From Adiantum capillus-veneris (lineage: Eukaryota; Streptophyta; Polypodiopsida; Polypodiales; Pteridaceae), in contig CM043966.1 of assembly GCA_014529385.2 (NCBI GenBank), positions 142,524,211 through 142,584,210 on the forward strand: a DNA stretch of 60,000 bases. The letters run 5' to 3'. Every line of letters begins with the position of its first letter. Position 1 is the stretch's first letter. The translations under genes were made by a program, and so were the position numbers. The notes under the pieces are model-generated. The model was not told the DNA's origin. It was given only the letters and a program-made list of their open reading frames with translations, and searched no databases. Below, one piece after another: positions 1 through 11,745 of the stretch.

Positions 1-511
1 CAAGTAAAAGTACCTTTTTTCAAGTTTTACTAGGGTAGAGGAGCCAATTTAGAGGCACCGAACTTGGGCGACCAATTCCTACCCATCTACTGCACCATTT
101 CGATCGCAAAGAGGTGCAGATGGTAGATCTGTGCAACACCTCTTACCAGCAAAAATCTGAGCACGAACAACACTTCGACGACGAAGCACGATGCAAATTT
201 CGAAACTCTGTGTAAAAGAAATAGGTACCACTTAGAAGACTAGTGAGGGGGGTTTGCCAGCGAGGTTTGAACTGCAGATCCGAGGGCGACGATTTTGCCA
301 CAAGTAAGATAACCACGCAAGCACTGAACACTGCTTGTCTCAGAACTGGCTCAAAACAGTATATTTTAAAGGGGGGGGGATGGGTGTCTGCATTGGGGGC
401 CGTCTTTTTACTGGCTCCCTGACCCTAGCTACGACATTTGTCTTTTGAAGCCCATTTAAGGGCGGCAAAGGTGTCTAGCAGCTCAACCTTAGGCTTTAAT
501 TTTCCAACTTT

Positions 512-512
<1 letters not shown>
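1..512. other. No recognisable gene
   Basis: Both strands give only short ORFs without recognisable motifs. A run of nine G lies near 370. If the LINE ORF1-like fragment at 725-1533 had a downstream ORF2, it should lie here on the minus strand, but I see no reverse-transcriptase or endonuclease motif. Confidence 0.5.

Positions 513-559
<47 letters not shown>
513..559. repeat. (GA)n microsatellite
   Basis: An uninterrupted GA dinucleotide tract. The flanks (560-724) hold no recognisable coding sequence. Confidence 0.95.
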
Positions 560-565
<6 letters not shown>

Positions 566-724
566 TATCGTCCACGAAGGTCAAATATGACCCATGGGAC
601 CAAAAACAGACATTACAACGGTTGTGCCTTAAGTAGGAGATGACGATACATATCAGTGGGACTGAGGGTCCATTGGAAAAATGAAAAAGAAAAGGGGGGA
701 AGACAAAAACCTAGGAGGGGTCAG

Positions 725-1533
725 CTGTGGGGAGAGCCGATTTGGGATTTTGAAACTCCTGGATGATGGATTTACCACTTCGGTAGACTAGCCATTTACC
801 TTCTTGTTTGCGGGCTTCGTGTACCTTCTTGAGCTCTTCACTTTTGCTTTTGAGTTGCAGCGGAGAGAGTTCTTCTGCAATCCAAAACTTTGTGTCTTTG
901 AGAAGACGTGATTGTTGGAGAAGCTTGAGCCGACCTTCCCTACTTTCGAAGTCAAGGACGGCATGCCCACGTGGTATAGGCTTGTCAGGGCCTCTCGAGG
1001 TGATACAACCTATTGCGTTGTAGTCGAGCTTGATCGGCTTGAGAGTTTCGTTGACGAAATTGATGCGCTCCGAAAAGTCATTCTTGATCGTTTCCCATGC
1101 TTGAGGTACCCCACCAATGCGGATCTTGAGGGTATTCTCTTCTTGAAGTCATTGTTCTTGGAACTCTACTATCACACATGTTTTGACCTTCGCAAGTGTT
1201 TCCGAGTGGGTTTCATTGGCCTTGGCTTCTGCTTCTTTCACTTTGTTGGTGGCAAGATCGACCATGGAATCAAATCGTGCCTCAAGCTTTCTAAGGCGAG
1301 CTTTGAGGTCGTGATTCTCTTACTCGATCGAGATCAACTTGGAGGCGCTCGATTCGATCGGATTTGCTCGGGGCTGCTAAAACGGCAGTAAAACTCGGTC
1401 GGGTTTCGTCTTCGGGGTATCTTTGGTCGTCATGTTTCCTATGGGAAACTCCTTCTTGTCGAGTGTCCACACAAAAACCGAAGCTGTGAACTGTTGCTTT
1501 TGTGGGAGAACCTTTGTTATCGGCAGGGGCCAA
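725..1533 (-). pseudogene. LINE ORF1-like RNA-binding protein fragment
   Basis: Read on the minus strand, this region encodes a coiled-coil-like segment (RIERLQVDLDRVRE, then LRKLEARFDSMVDLATNKV). It is followed by an RRM-like domain with strand motifs LKIRIGGVPQAW and GHAVLDFESREGRLKLL, and then a small C-terminal domain (FWIAEELSPLQLKSKSEELKKV, EGKWLVYRSGKSII). That order of coiled coil, RRM and C-terminal domain is known from ORF1 proteins of L1-type LINEs. The frame is broken by a shift near 1318 and a TGA near 1145. No partner ORF2 is visible downstream on this strand, so it is an orphan fragment. It differs in type from the DUF4283-bearing ORF1 of the LINE at 4260-9093. Assignment to LINE ORF1 rests on motif layout only. 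Confidence 0.6.
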
Positions 1534-1599
1534 TTGACTGTGAGAAACCCTTATTTTTGTGGCTTGTGAACGAGGCCTTAGGTTTTGACATTGGCAGGA

Positions 1600-1745
1600 G
1601 GCGGTTGAGCTACCGACAGGAGCCGATGGGCTGACCGCACAGGAGTAGGCTAAGCAGCCGGCGCAGGGTCAGGAGGCACTTGAGCTGCCGACAGGATCCG
1701 ATGGGCCAACCGCACAGGAGGCGACTGAGCAGCCGATAACAGAGC
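1600..1745. repeat. GC-rich imperfect tandem repeat, about 75-bp period
   Basis: Two near-copies start at 1605 and 1680. Both contain TTGAGCTNCCGACAGGA, CCGATGGGC, GACCGCACAGGAG and GCAGCCG. Degenerate pieces of the same words (GAGCCGAC, AGCCGACGGGC) continue to about 1775. Both strands give ORFs through it, but the composition is repetitive and no family is recognisable. Confidence 0.7.
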
Positions 1746-1977
1746 CCACTAAGGAGCCGACCCACAGAGCCGACGGGCGAACTTGGGGCAGGCGTTTTTG
1801 AGGCGAGTAGCGACGGGACCGACAATGTTTCCAGTTGAGCAGTGAGAGAGGGGGTTGAAAGGCGGGGGATCGAGAGCTCGAGAGGGCAGGGTTGAACTCT
1901 AACGCCCCCCCCACAGGGCTTCCCTTTACCTAGGGGGGGACTGTCGAGGCGTAGAAGATAGGAGAGAGCTAGGGCAC

Positions 1978-2135
1978 ACGGAAGGAAGAGAGAAGAGGGG
2001 AGAGAAAGAAGAAGAAGAAGATATTTTTTAACGGCATAATAACTACCCAAGAGACCTCAAAGATTTGTTTGAAGAGACTTGAACTCGAGGCCTACTACTC
2101 AAAAGAGAAATGGCGGTCACACAAGGCATAGTTTT
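1978..2135 (-). mobile_element. tRNA-SINE-like copy with polypyrimidine tail
   Basis: On the minus strand the body contains a box-B-like element (CTCGAGTTCAAGTCTC). The later words CTTTGAGGTCTCTTGGGTAG and GCCGTTAAAAA follow, and then a (TTC)n/(CT)n tail that occupies 1978-2022. It lines up by eye with the plus-strand copy at 12970-13130. Box A is poorly preserved here. Confidence 0.5.
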
Positions 2136-2987
2136 GAGTTACTTTTTTTAATGAATAGTTTTAACTTAATTTTTTTTAATAACTATGCCTCCATCATGGT
2201 CATGCGATAAGAAGCACAAGGAATAGTAGAACTGCATGTGGAGCTCTGCAACTATGCCGGCTTCAGCATAGTCACACAAGTAAAGAAGCATAAAAATCTT
2301 CAAATTTTTGCAACATTTACACCAAGGTGTTCCTACTAGTGACATGGCTAGTTGGGATTGAGTGGTGCCATGGTCCCTAGTATATAGTTGGGCCCCAATT
2401 TGTAGTCTCTCTCTCTCTCTGTCTGCTAAATGCCACCACAATGATCACCAACCACGCATCCTACATGTGCTCAAATCTCTGCAAAGAAGGTTTCCCATGA
2501 CCATGCCAAAGGCCATAGTTATATATTCATAATTGAGGAGGGCCTCAATTTGCATAGGTATCTATTACAGATAACTATGGTCCTGTGACCACTACCTAAG
2601 GAATTGTTGTACACAACGATGATGCAAATGTATAAAGCACACATAGAGATGGCAGATACATGCAAAGAGAAAAAGGTAGAGAAGATTATGTGCAAAAATT
2701 TGATCCAATCTACCCCCATACATGAGTCAGCTCCTCCCTAGTACATGTGTTTGAATATATTGGTTAAACTCGACTAGTGTGCCTTGATTGGATTTCAGGC
2801 AAGAGTGCTTCTGCTTCACTTTTTTTATAATATTGTCAAACCCTACAACATAGCACAAGCTTGGTCTACATATTAGCAAAGTATATATTTTCTTTTCCTT
2901 TTTTGTTTCCTACTTTCATTGTTTGAGGATCTTTGAAAGGCTCTTGCATGTTAACTCAACTTCAATTTTTACCACTATCCACCTTCA
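2136..2987. other. No recognisable gene
   Basis: AT-rich sequence with only short ORFs that lack recognisable domains. It may be decayed repeat sequence or true intergenic DNA. Confidence 0.5.
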
Positions 2988-2991
2988 GGAG

Positions 2992-3071
<80 letters not shown>

Positions 3072-3130
3072 AGGGAGGAGGGAGGGAGGGAGAGAAAGAA
3101 GAGAGAGTTTTAACGTCGTAGGAAACTATC

Positions 3131-3174
<44 letters not shown>
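2988..3174. repeat. (GA)n tract, SINE 3' stub and (AT)n tract
   Basis: GA repeats with GGGA interruptions run to about 3107. A roughly 30-bp piece at 3108-3137 follows, reading on the minus strand GGATAGTTTCCTACGACGTT. This matches the 3' end of the SINE-like copy at 12970-13130. An (AT)n tract then runs from 3134 to 3174. Predicted proteins across this block are microsatellite translations. Confidence 0.85.
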
Positions 3175-3178
<4 letters not shown>

Positions 3179-3299
3179 TTTGCTTGTCCAAGCCGTGAAG
3201 CCTTTGAAGCTTTGAAGCTTTTGAAGATGGAATCCTTGAACATTTTGAACCCTTTTGAATCTTGGAGATTTTCTTCAAAGCCTTGGTGCCCTATTTCTT

Positions 3300-3760
3300 G
3301 TACACTACGTACATGCCCTATATGACCACAATGCCAATGCACAACATCTCTATGTCTGCAAGATCGTCCTTTGACTGTAAGCATCTCTCTAGACTCATTT
3401 GTGCCAAAAAGCATTGCACAATCTTTGCCATAAATCTCTAGTTGTACATGCATCTAAACCAATGCGATAGACAGACTCACCAAGGTGTAACATGATCGTC
3501 GAACGTGCAATCTCATCCAAGTCCTCTCACTCATTGTCAATCATAGACTCTGGCCTAGCATCCATGCCCTGTAGTGGCAACACTTGGCCCAACTGAGTCA
3601 ATGCATCATGCATACCTACTTTCCAATGCTCAAAGTTTGAACCATCAAACTTTGTATGGAAAAGCACAAACCGTGACAATGATGTACATGCCAAATCCAT
3701 GGCAATAACCTGTGACAAGATCAAACACAAATCGATCAACTAACAATAGCCAAAGCCCTG
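3300..3760 (-). pseudogene. Copia-type gag N-terminus remnant
   Basis: Minus-strand translation gives KFDGSNFEHWKVGMHDAL, followed by LPLQGMDARPES and, after a stop, STIMLHLGESVYRIGL. This is the layout of the N-terminal gag domain of Ty1/copia elements (a K-[LF]-DG-x-N-[FY]-x-x-W-K motif, then a helical segment). Internal stops are present. No zinc knuckle, protease or polymerase follows, and I cannot place an LTR, so only a gag scrap is claimed. Copia captures gag RNA into virus-like particles; this copy cannot make a full protein. Confidence 0.65.
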
Positions 3761-4259
3761 GCTAAACATAAGCTGGCATAAGCTGTCTAAGAGAAGTATC
3801 AGCAAATATGGCGATCAATGTAACGAAACAAAATGAACAAAACCCCTCAAATGATGCCAAAAATCTCGCTCCAAGAGCACTATGTGGTAATCCATGAAAC
3901 CATCATCAACAATCTCCCTTTACCACATATATGTCAAATGACATAATCAGGTGAGCAAACACTCTCACAATGCGATGCCAAAATTCTATGGCAAAGCAAC
4001 CACTGAGTGCCACATGCAATCAAAACACGATTGCAAACCATGCATATAAACAAATAAACTCGCAAGAAAAATCCTACAGAGTTTCGGTAGTATTTGGCTA
4101 TCTAACATAATAACCATACATGCCATGAACATGCTCAAAACCATGAGAAAATCATGCGCAAAATCCTCACTCAAGCATACATGAGCTGCCCCAAAGTCTC
4201 AACTCCCTAACCTTGGAAAACAATCATGTAATCCGAAACACAAAGTGCATCAACCGCAC
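3761..4259. other. No recognisable gene
   Basis: Between the copia gag scrap and the 3' end of the LINE. On the minus strand there are several open but motif-free stretches. It could be the 5' leader of the copia remnant or LINE 3' UTR; neither is demonstrable. Confidence 0.4.
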
Positions 4260-7200
4260 TCTACAAGCGAGGCATATACTAGCATAAACTTGAATGCTTC
4301 GGCTACAAGGCTTGCCAATCTTCTAGAAATTTGCAAAGCACTAGTTGAAATTCTGATCAATTTCAAAATTTGAATGGCTCTTTCTTGACACCATTTAGCA
4401 AGAGAAAGTGGGGTTGAAAATTGTAAGTGTATCCGCCCGTCTGATTTTACTTGCCCTTGAGATAGGAGGTCTGCCCAGGTCTTGATGCCAGCTTTATGGC
4501 ACTTGTGGGATTTCCTACATGGTTGAGCTTTAGTTTTCCTTGTAAAAAACCCAAACCAAATAGAGTCCTACAAGAAACTGAGATTATTAGCATAGAAATC
4601 ATTGGAAGGTTTCCAGTTTACTTGATTGAGTGCCAAGTCTTCCACATCTTGCAAACTAGTTTGGTTCCTACTCAATGGATGGGGATAGAAGTTAACATGA
4701 TTTCCCTGAGATGGAGGCTTGACCAAGATCTGTAATTCATGCATTTGAATTTGTGAGTATCTCTTTTGAGAAGATCAGCCCAATAATCATTGGAATATGA
4801 AGCTGCTCTGAGGATCCATTTGGTTGCCATCCTAGTGGAAATCCTCTCCAGATTAAGCAGTGCCAAACCGCCCTTATGTTTAGGTTGACAGCATGTGTCC
4901 CATGGGACTTTTGAAATTCTGCTTTGTTCATTATTTCCCCCCCACAAAAGGTTCCTTGTGCCAACGTAAAGGTTTGGTTAAGTTGGTACTTAGTTGGAAA
5001 CCAACAAGACAAAAAATATGTTAGAGAAGGCAGGAGGTAGTGATTCAAAACTAATGCTCTAGATGACATAGAGGTGTGGTGATTTTGCCACTTTGCCAAC
5101 TTCTGATTGATCTTGAGACCACCCATTCCCACCTCTAAGCATATGTGACCTTAAAGCCCATTGGTATGCCTTACAGTCTAAAAACTTGACCATTTCTTAA
5201 CTCCATGCACCTATAATCTGAAATAACTTGAGGAACTAGATCATTATAACTTTTAAAATCGGTTTTAATTTATAACTAAACCACTGGCTTTATAGAAGGT
5301 GCCCAAGCACTGCCAAAAGTGAACAATTGGAATCACTATCGTTTGACAGTAGGGAGTTAGTGTCATCTGCAAATTGCTGCAAAACAAGGTCTTTGTCAAT
5401 ACCAGGGATTTTAGGACCTTGCATGAGGCCTTTGTCCAGAGCATCCTGCACTAACCACCCAAGAGAATCAGATCAGATGGCATACATTGTTAGGGCTATA
5501 AGACAGCCAGTTTGATGGATATCTTTAATGGAACACTGCAGATAGCTCTCCATTTATGGCAACTCTAGCACATGCATTTCCAAACAAAATCTAAATACAT
5601 TTGATGAAGTATTTTCCAAATCCAATGTCATGCAATGATTGGAAGATGAAATCCCATTCAATTGTGTCATAAAGTTTATCAAAGTCTATTATAAAACAAT
5701 TGAATTCATGATCACTATCCTGGGCATATTCAATAGCTTCCCACAATGTGATAATTGCATCAAGAATGAACTTTCCCTTTATGAACCCTTCTGCTCTAGC
5801 AAAATGATTTGATGCATAGGACATAGTCTTCTAGCTACGTCCAAGGAGAAAATTTAGTACACAGAAGTCAGGCAGGTGATAGGTCTCAGGTTACCTAGGT
5901 CCTCCTTTTCCCCTCTTTTATAAATGAGCTTGATAACTCCTGTATTCATAGAGGTGGATAGAGTTCCTACCTTTAAAGCCTCCTTCCAGATGGACAAGAG
6001 ATGGGGCTGTAAAAATTCTTTATAAGTTTTAAAAAATTCATTTGGTATACCATTCACTCCAGGAGATTTCCCACTCTTAAGAGAATATATCAATGGACTC
6101 AATCACTTCCCCCTCTATAAGGGATTGATCCATCACTCTGGCTAAATGCTCAGGCACTATTTTTTTTTCTTACTCTTGCAATAGTGGCTCCGACAGCTAT
6201 GAGGTCAACCCCTCTTTTTGGGGGGAGATGAAAATTTCATCAAAAAAAACTTTAGCAACCTTTGAGCTCTCCTTATGTGAAGAAGATAATTGACCATCCT
6301 TGTTTTTAAGCATTGGGATGAAATCTTTAATCTTATTTTTTCAAAGAAGATTAAACATTCATTTATCAAGTTTATGTATTTTGCCTACCCAAAATTTCCT
6401 TGTCCAATGGATGGAGGCTTTAGCAGCCATGAGTTCTTCCTCTCTAAGCCTAGCTTTAAGCTCACCTAAGAGGGGAGAGGAGGACTATTAGGGTAAGAGA
6501 GAGCTTCTAGATCTTCTATATCTTTCCTTGTCATCATCCTTCTATTCTCCCTTATAGCTCTAGCTTTCTTTTTGTATCAAGTGAACAACTTCTGAGTTTA
6601 TCTAACTTCTCTATCTCATGTTTTGAAAACCGACACATTACTGTTAAAAGAAGATTTAAAAATGTCCTTTACTTTTCCTTTGACAATATCTAGTGAGAGA
6701 AGAGATTGATCCAACTGAGGCCACCTTGCCTTATATACACTCTTCTTTTTGAAGTTCAAACACCAGTGTCAAATGATCAGAAAGTAATACAGAGTTGTCG
6801 CATACCTGCCAATTCTCTTACATTAAGTTGGAGCCCATGTAAACCCTGTCTAATCTGGTTGCTCTGAAGCAATCTCCAAATTCTTTATTATATGTGTGCC
6901 CTGAGTTCTCCGAGACATCAATTAGGTTGAGCTTGTTTTGGGCCAACTCCACATCAACTTCTCATTACCACCTATAGTGAGCCTGAGCTGTTTCCATCTA
7001 CCAAAAGAGGATTCAAACACATTAGCGTCTCCTGAACAGATGCAAGGACCTAACAGGTGAGAATTTTTCTCTTTCAATGGTTGAATTAGAAGCATAAACA
7101 GAGATCAAAGTGTAATTTAATGGGTTGCCAAGGGAGTCAGCTACCCAATTGCCCCTTTCTGAGGTGTGAGTTTGTTGCACCAAGTGATTGTACTTATCTG

Positions 7201-7460
7201 ATATGCCCAGAGTTGCACCACCTATGCCATACATATGGTTTGTAGTGTACCACTTATACCCTAAACCAAGTCTTTGCAGGTTAGAGGTTAGGTTAGCTCC
7301 ATTGACTTTGATTCCTGCAAAAAGATGAGTCAGGACTAAGGTTAGTGTCAAGACGCCACCTTTTTATTACATGGGCTCTAATAGAATCAGGATCGGTCAA
7401 ACCCTTGCAATTAAATGTGAAGGCTTTGATGTTTGGGCACTTCATTTTTTACTGCTTTTA
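4260..7460 (-). pseudogene. LINE ORF2: endonuclease, reverse transcriptase, C-terminus
   Basis: The endonuclease-like part is at about 7460-6650 (KAFTFNCKGL, YGIGGATLGISDKYNHLV, NYTLISVYASNS). The reverse-transcriptase part runs from about 6110 (GKSPGVNGIPNEFFKTY, GVIKLIYKRGEKEDLGNLRP) to 5590 (ALSK-like region altered to NHFARAEGFIKGKFILDAII; NCFIIDFDKLYDTIEWDFI). The C-terminal part at 5150-4260 contains SSRALVLNHYLLPSL and WDTCCQPKHKGGLALLNLE, as in the region after the polymerase of plant L1 elements. It would nick target DNA and reverse-transcribe its own RNA in the nucleus. Multiple stops and frameshifts separate the pieces, so the copy is dead. Confidence 0.75.
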
Positions 7461-8004
7461 GTTGGTTTAGCTAGAGAAATTGAAGAACTAGTAAGGTCCT
7501 TGAGGAATCCTTCCTTTACGAAGTGAAGTTTGGAGCCATTGATGGTCTCTCCTCTTCTGCTTGGGTCATTAAGATGTCAACAGATTTATCAATCATTGCT
7601 TAGTTGGTGGGCTTTCGCTAAATTGTCTTGCTCATACAACTTAGTTTCAAACAACTTTGAATCCTCTATATTCTTATCTTTAATATGAGTGATGAGCACA
7701 GATGACTCCTCAAAATCTGATGAGTCAGTAGAGGAAAATCCCCTTTTTTGACTCATGGGGCTGTCAGGAGGGGATGGTAGCTTTTAGCCTGACATACTAT
7801 TATGATTTGCTTGTATGAGTCAATAGAGGACAATCCCCTACTTTGACTCATGGGGCTGTCAGGAGGGGATGGTAGCTTAGGGCTTGACATACTATTATGA
7901 TTTGCCTGTAGCACTAGGAGAGGCACATTTTCTCCCCTTGTATCCTCATTGGAAGATGCCCCTTCCTTTTGCCCTGTCTTATTGGGTTCCTCTTCCTATA
8001 GGTT

Positions 8005-9093
8005 TTATATAGTTGAAAGGGTCAAGGACCTCTTGCAAGAGAGGGCTAAAACTATTTTTGTTTCTGTTGTGATTGGGTTTTCTGGTATTTTTGCATTGTT
8101 TTTCTTGTGAACAGGTTGAAAGGCATCTTTGTTCTTCGGTTTGGACTTCTGCTTAGGTGGTTGGGGTTTGAGGCCAAGATAGTCTTTTATACAGTGCCCC
8201 TGTCTCGTACAACGGAAGCAAGCATTGGGTAGGCTCTTATGCACAATTGTCTGAATGTGAAGAAGATTCCTGCAAAGTCTTTGATTGGAATCAAAGCCTT
8301 CAATTCTTCCTGCAAATCAACTTCAATTAATAGTTGTGGGTCCGATTTGGGATTAATTCCAACTCTTAACCTTTGCCCCAAGACTGCCCACATTAGCCCC
8401 TATGCTCTTTAGCCATGGATAGAGTTCAACAGGGAGATCAAGGAAATCAACCCAAACTAGGGCCTAGGGCCTTGGTAGGCTTGGGACCTCTAGGGTTAAA
8501 GCCTTGGTACCAATTGAACACATACAAAGGGGGCATTTCTGATAAGCCATTGCCCCTAGCTAATGATCTGCAGAGCTACATTAGAGTCATCACAACAGAA
8601 CAAGTAATAGTTGTTAGGTAAGTACTGTATATGGGACACCTTAATATTTCTCTGTGCCATCCAATTTCTCAGAGCTTCAACAAAGGGCCTAACCCCATGT
8701 AGTAATCCTATCAATATCCTATCCTACAACTGAGAGTGCCACAATTCAAGCTCTTTGAGGGAAATGACTACTACTTCATCAAAACCCATCTCATTGTCTA
8801 GTTCAGAGGCACCATCTTCCTCCTCTCCAGGTTCCCCTTCGAAATGAGAGGTAGGGTTCTGAGGTTTGGAAGGAATCTCTTCACCAGGTCCCCTATTGAT
8901 GAAGCTGCTTTGAGAACTCTCTGATGTCCTCTTGAATATTCAAAGGATTTGCTCCAGACATAAGATTTACATAGGAATGAATCATATTACCTGAAGCTTG
9001 ATTTTGAGGTTGAGGCAAAGGGGGCATGGGTGAGAAGCCTCCTACTAGGGGAATGGGACTAAGATGAGGTTCACTTGCCATGGTGGCATACAT
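8005..9093 (-). pseudogene. LINE ORF1: DUF4283 plus zinc knuckle
   Basis: The ATG at 9093-9091 opens a proline-rich N-terminus (MYATMASEPHLSPIPL). After an acidic linker comes a DUF4283-like domain at about 8755-8520 (ILIGLLHGVRPFVEALRNWM, YYLFCCDDSNVALQII, GQWLIRNAPFVC). A CCHC knuckle, CFRCTRQGHCIKDY, follows near 8225-8185, with a lysine-rich tail. The DUF4283 plus CCHC combination is typical of ORF1 in plant LINEs and is thought to bind the element RNA. Several in-frame stops (for example TAG after SKQLHQ, and others within and after DUF4283) and frameshifts inactivate it. Confidence 0.75.
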
Positions 9094-9552
9094 AAGCTGT
9101 TGAGGTCGAAAACCAACTCCTATGTAGCTTGAATAGTCCTACGCAGGAGCTGTGGAGATGGTAGCAACCTCCATGGGAAGAACCTAGTACAATGGATTAG
9201 AGGCTAAACAAGTCCTCTACGCTTGAGTCCTTGGACTAGCCTAAACAGAATGCATCGAGCCATTGTGGAGGGCTTGGTAAAGCTCCATGAGCCTCACCTC
9301 CCCCCAATGGGGAGGGGATGAGAGAGAAGAGTGGACAGATTCAGGAGGATAAATGAAGGGCAAAGGTGAAAGAGAAAGAGCTATGCATGACAACCATACA
9401 CAACATGCAAGGGAAGGGCCTCGAATGCAAAGCTCTCTCTCTCTCCCCCCTAGTAAGCTACAGTTCCTCCTCAATGTTCGAACATCTCGTTCTTAGAAGT
9501 TTGAAATGTTGTAAATGCCGTCACCTAAAACTGTTCCTACCATGTTATACAG
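9094..9552. other. No recognisable gene
   Basis: Just upstream (minus sense) of LINE ORF1, so part may be the LINE 5' UTR. No motif was found in either strand. Confidence 0.4.
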
Positions 9553-9727
<175 letters not shown>

Positions 9728-10523
9728 AGAAGATCTCTCTACTCTAAACTAAACAAGTGATAAAATCAAGAGGCCTACCCTTGATAGCAAAGGTTGAAGG
9801 AAAAAAGACGACCATTTCAATTTTAACAAGTGATGAAATCACGAGGCCTAGTGCCAACCAACAAGATACACATAGGGGAATCCCCATACCAGTGCTTCAA
9901 AGCGAAACTATATTGTTCCACAATAATGTATCAATGGGACAGTTCTCCGAGAGTTGCAAGCCAATACTTTAAATGATAAGTTGAATTTTGAGTGCTCACA
10001 TTCACTACTTGCAAGCTCAACTCCCACCTTCAGAGCAAGCAACAAATACTAGAGTACTCCACATCCCACAAATGAGGTTAAAATCTCAATAGATTCCCTG
10101 CTTCGTGCTTATTACCCTTATTAGAAAGCTTTACTGCAAGACACCCTAATTTTCTTCACTCCTCTTAGAATTATCTATGTGCGCTATGTGCTAATCAACC
10201 AAATCTCTCAGCTAATGCATTTATGCACCACCCATATAGCAATATTTTTTGATTGGGTGTTAGATGCATTGTGGAGACACTAGCAGAGAAATACATCTTG
10301 TAAATGTAATTGTCCTCTTTTCTAATATAAAATCTTTCGCCTTTTCTGGCCCAAGAAAAAAAAAGTCCATTTTTAAAAATTACCTCCCTTTTTTTTAATG
10401 AAAAAGGGAGGAAATCTCTAGAAAGCGAGAGAGGAGAAGAAGAGAGGAAAGCAGAGTGATAATTTATTAGAAAGTTAAGCGTGGAACGACAAGAGTTGAC
10501 TGAACGCAAGTAAAAGACAGGAA

Positions 10524-10554
<31 letters not shown>

Positions 10555-10791
10555 GCTGTCCAGACTCCAGGCACAGAACTTCTTTATACACGTGTCAGTA
10601 ATTCAACGTTTATTTCCGGCATAAGCTGGAATTTTGACAGCAGAGCCTTCTCATCTATCGGGAAAATTTTGAGAATTGATAGGGAGGGCCGCGCCACGAG
10701 CAAAAAACGCAACAGAGGTGTTGCGTGAAAGCCTCCCTCCCAAAGGTTAATGAGATTACATGAGGGGCTGCCCAATTACCTTGTATGGACA
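9728..10791. other. No recognisable gene; includes (CT)n at 10526-10550
   Basis: AT-rich sequence 3' of the TPD1-like gene. A 104-codon minus ORF at 10195-10509 has no recognisable domain and an unremarkable composition, so I do not call it. A (CT)n tract lies at 10526-10550. Confidence 0.45.
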
Positions 10792-10797
10792 TTTATT
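10792..10797 (-). promoter_or_regulatory. AATAAA poly(A) signal of the TPD1-like gene
   Basis: The minus strand reads AATAAA about 41 nt downstream of the TAA stop at 10840-10838. The position suits a plant near-upstream polyadenylation element. Confidence 0.5.
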
Positions 10798-10837
10798 ATG
10801 AGTATGGATAAGATTGGATAATTAGTTTAATGGATTG

Positions 10838-11745
10838 TTACGGGCAGGTGAACGATGCAGAGGAGAGGGAGAAGGGGTATTGGAAGGAGTTGGCGTATTG
10901 GAAGGTTAGCGTCTCGCCAGCCGCCAGCGCGTGACCCCCCTTTACCAGGCAGTCGTCGAAGCCCACCCGCTTGAACAGCGCCGGGTTCACCAGCGTCGCG
11001 GACGCGAACCACCCGCACGACACGTGAATGTCGGCGATTGGGCATCCCTCCAAGCAGAGATTCAGGATTTGCACAGCGAATGAGGGTATACCATCTGGCA
11101 GGGGACCCATTTCGCCCTGGACGATGGCGATGTCCTCTATGCTGCAGGTCGAGCGCTCCCCGGCGCCAGGGCCCATCCGTTGTACCTGGAACTGATTCCT
11201 TGTACCGTTTCTGGTGTGGCCTCCTGCAACCGGCGCAGGGGCTGTAGCAGGACTGTACTGGGCCTCTGCATACTCAGTATCTGTGAAACATGTTGACGCC
11301 AATGTATTAGCCAGCAGCAGCACACAGATAAACAATATACTGTAATGTGTGAGCGGCAGCTTACCAGAGGCTAAAAGCTTTCGGCTCCTTATTGACCTGC
11401 TTGCTGATGCATGCAGAGTGGCCCGCTTCTCTTGAGAGCCCAGGTACAGCAAGCCATGGCTCGCAGGTGACAGAAAAGTAGCACTTCTTTGCAGCAAAGC
11501 TGTGGCACATCGCAAACTCCAAATCAACCATCTACCCTGCAGAAGACCTTACGGTAGCAAAAATGATAACACCGAAGGGAAAACATACCTGATGGAACCA
11601 AAGAAGCGGGCATCGTATAAATGCAGGCCACAAAGACGCAGACGCAGACGACTGCAAGGAAGCAGGTGCAGAAGCGACATTGTAGGCGCCTACAGCGGGG
11701 GGCCTCGATACGCTCACGACGGCGCAATGCGTGCTTCGCTGTCAT
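10838..11745 (-). CDS. TPD1-like secreted cysteine-rich protein (two exons)
   Basis: Best model: exon 1 11745-11589, intron 11588-11281, exon 2 11280-10838, giving 199 residues. Exon 1 starts at a true ATG and encodes an Arg-rich n-region followed by a hydrophobic stretch at about residues 25-45 (FLAVVCVCVFVACIY), a likely signal peptide or anchor. The donor reads CAG|GTATGT and the acceptor TTTCACAG|AT, and joining keeps the frame. Reading the intron as coding gives a frame with no ATG upstream of the domain, which favours splicing. Exon 2 carries the TPD1 domain with six cysteines (CSIEDIAIVQ, NLCLEGCPIADIHVSCGW, DDCLVKGG, LTFQYANSFQYPF, FTCP). In flowering plants TPD1/TDL1 proteins are secreted ligands of the EMS1 receptor kinase in anther cell specification; the role here is inferred only by family. 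It lies between repeats and appears intact. Confidence 0.85.
11281..11588 (-). other. Predicted intron of the TPD1-like gene
   Basis: 308 nt with a GT donor (CAG|GTATGT) and an AG acceptor (TTTCACAG). The exon-exon phase is 1 on both sides. Its translation is open but lacks any Met. Confidence 0.7.

Larger units (their letters stand above)
4260..9093 (-). mobile_element. Decayed L1-like LINE
   Basis: About 4.8 kb on the minus strand in the order ORF1 (9093-8005), endonuclease (about 7460-6650), reverse transcriptase (about 6110-5150) and C-terminal region (about 5150-4260). This is the order of plant L1-clade LINEs. All domains carry stops and frameshifts. No clear poly(A) tail or target-site duplication is visible at the low-coordinate end, so the 3' boundary is approximate. 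A different element's coding debris (copia gag) lies beyond it. Confidence 0.8.

Noticed and set aside
2923-3453. Arg/Glu-rich and Leu/Ser-rich ORFs over GA tracts (also at 9366, 13026, 13289, 13338 and 58942)
   Set aside because: They are translations of microsatellites.
4360-4420. Minus-strand TGGTGTCAAGAAAGAGCC as a copia primer-binding site
   Set aside because: It reads through as LINE C-terminal coding sequence, and no LTR end is next to it.
10195-10509. A 104-codon minus ORF 3' of the TPD1-like gene
   Set aside because: No domain or signal is recognisable, it lies in A/T runs, and it is consistent with a chance frame.
10838-11527. TPD1-like protein as one uninterrupted 229-codon ORF
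   Set aside because: The frame starts at TTG and has no ATG before the domain. A canonical intron joins a proper ATG exon in frame.
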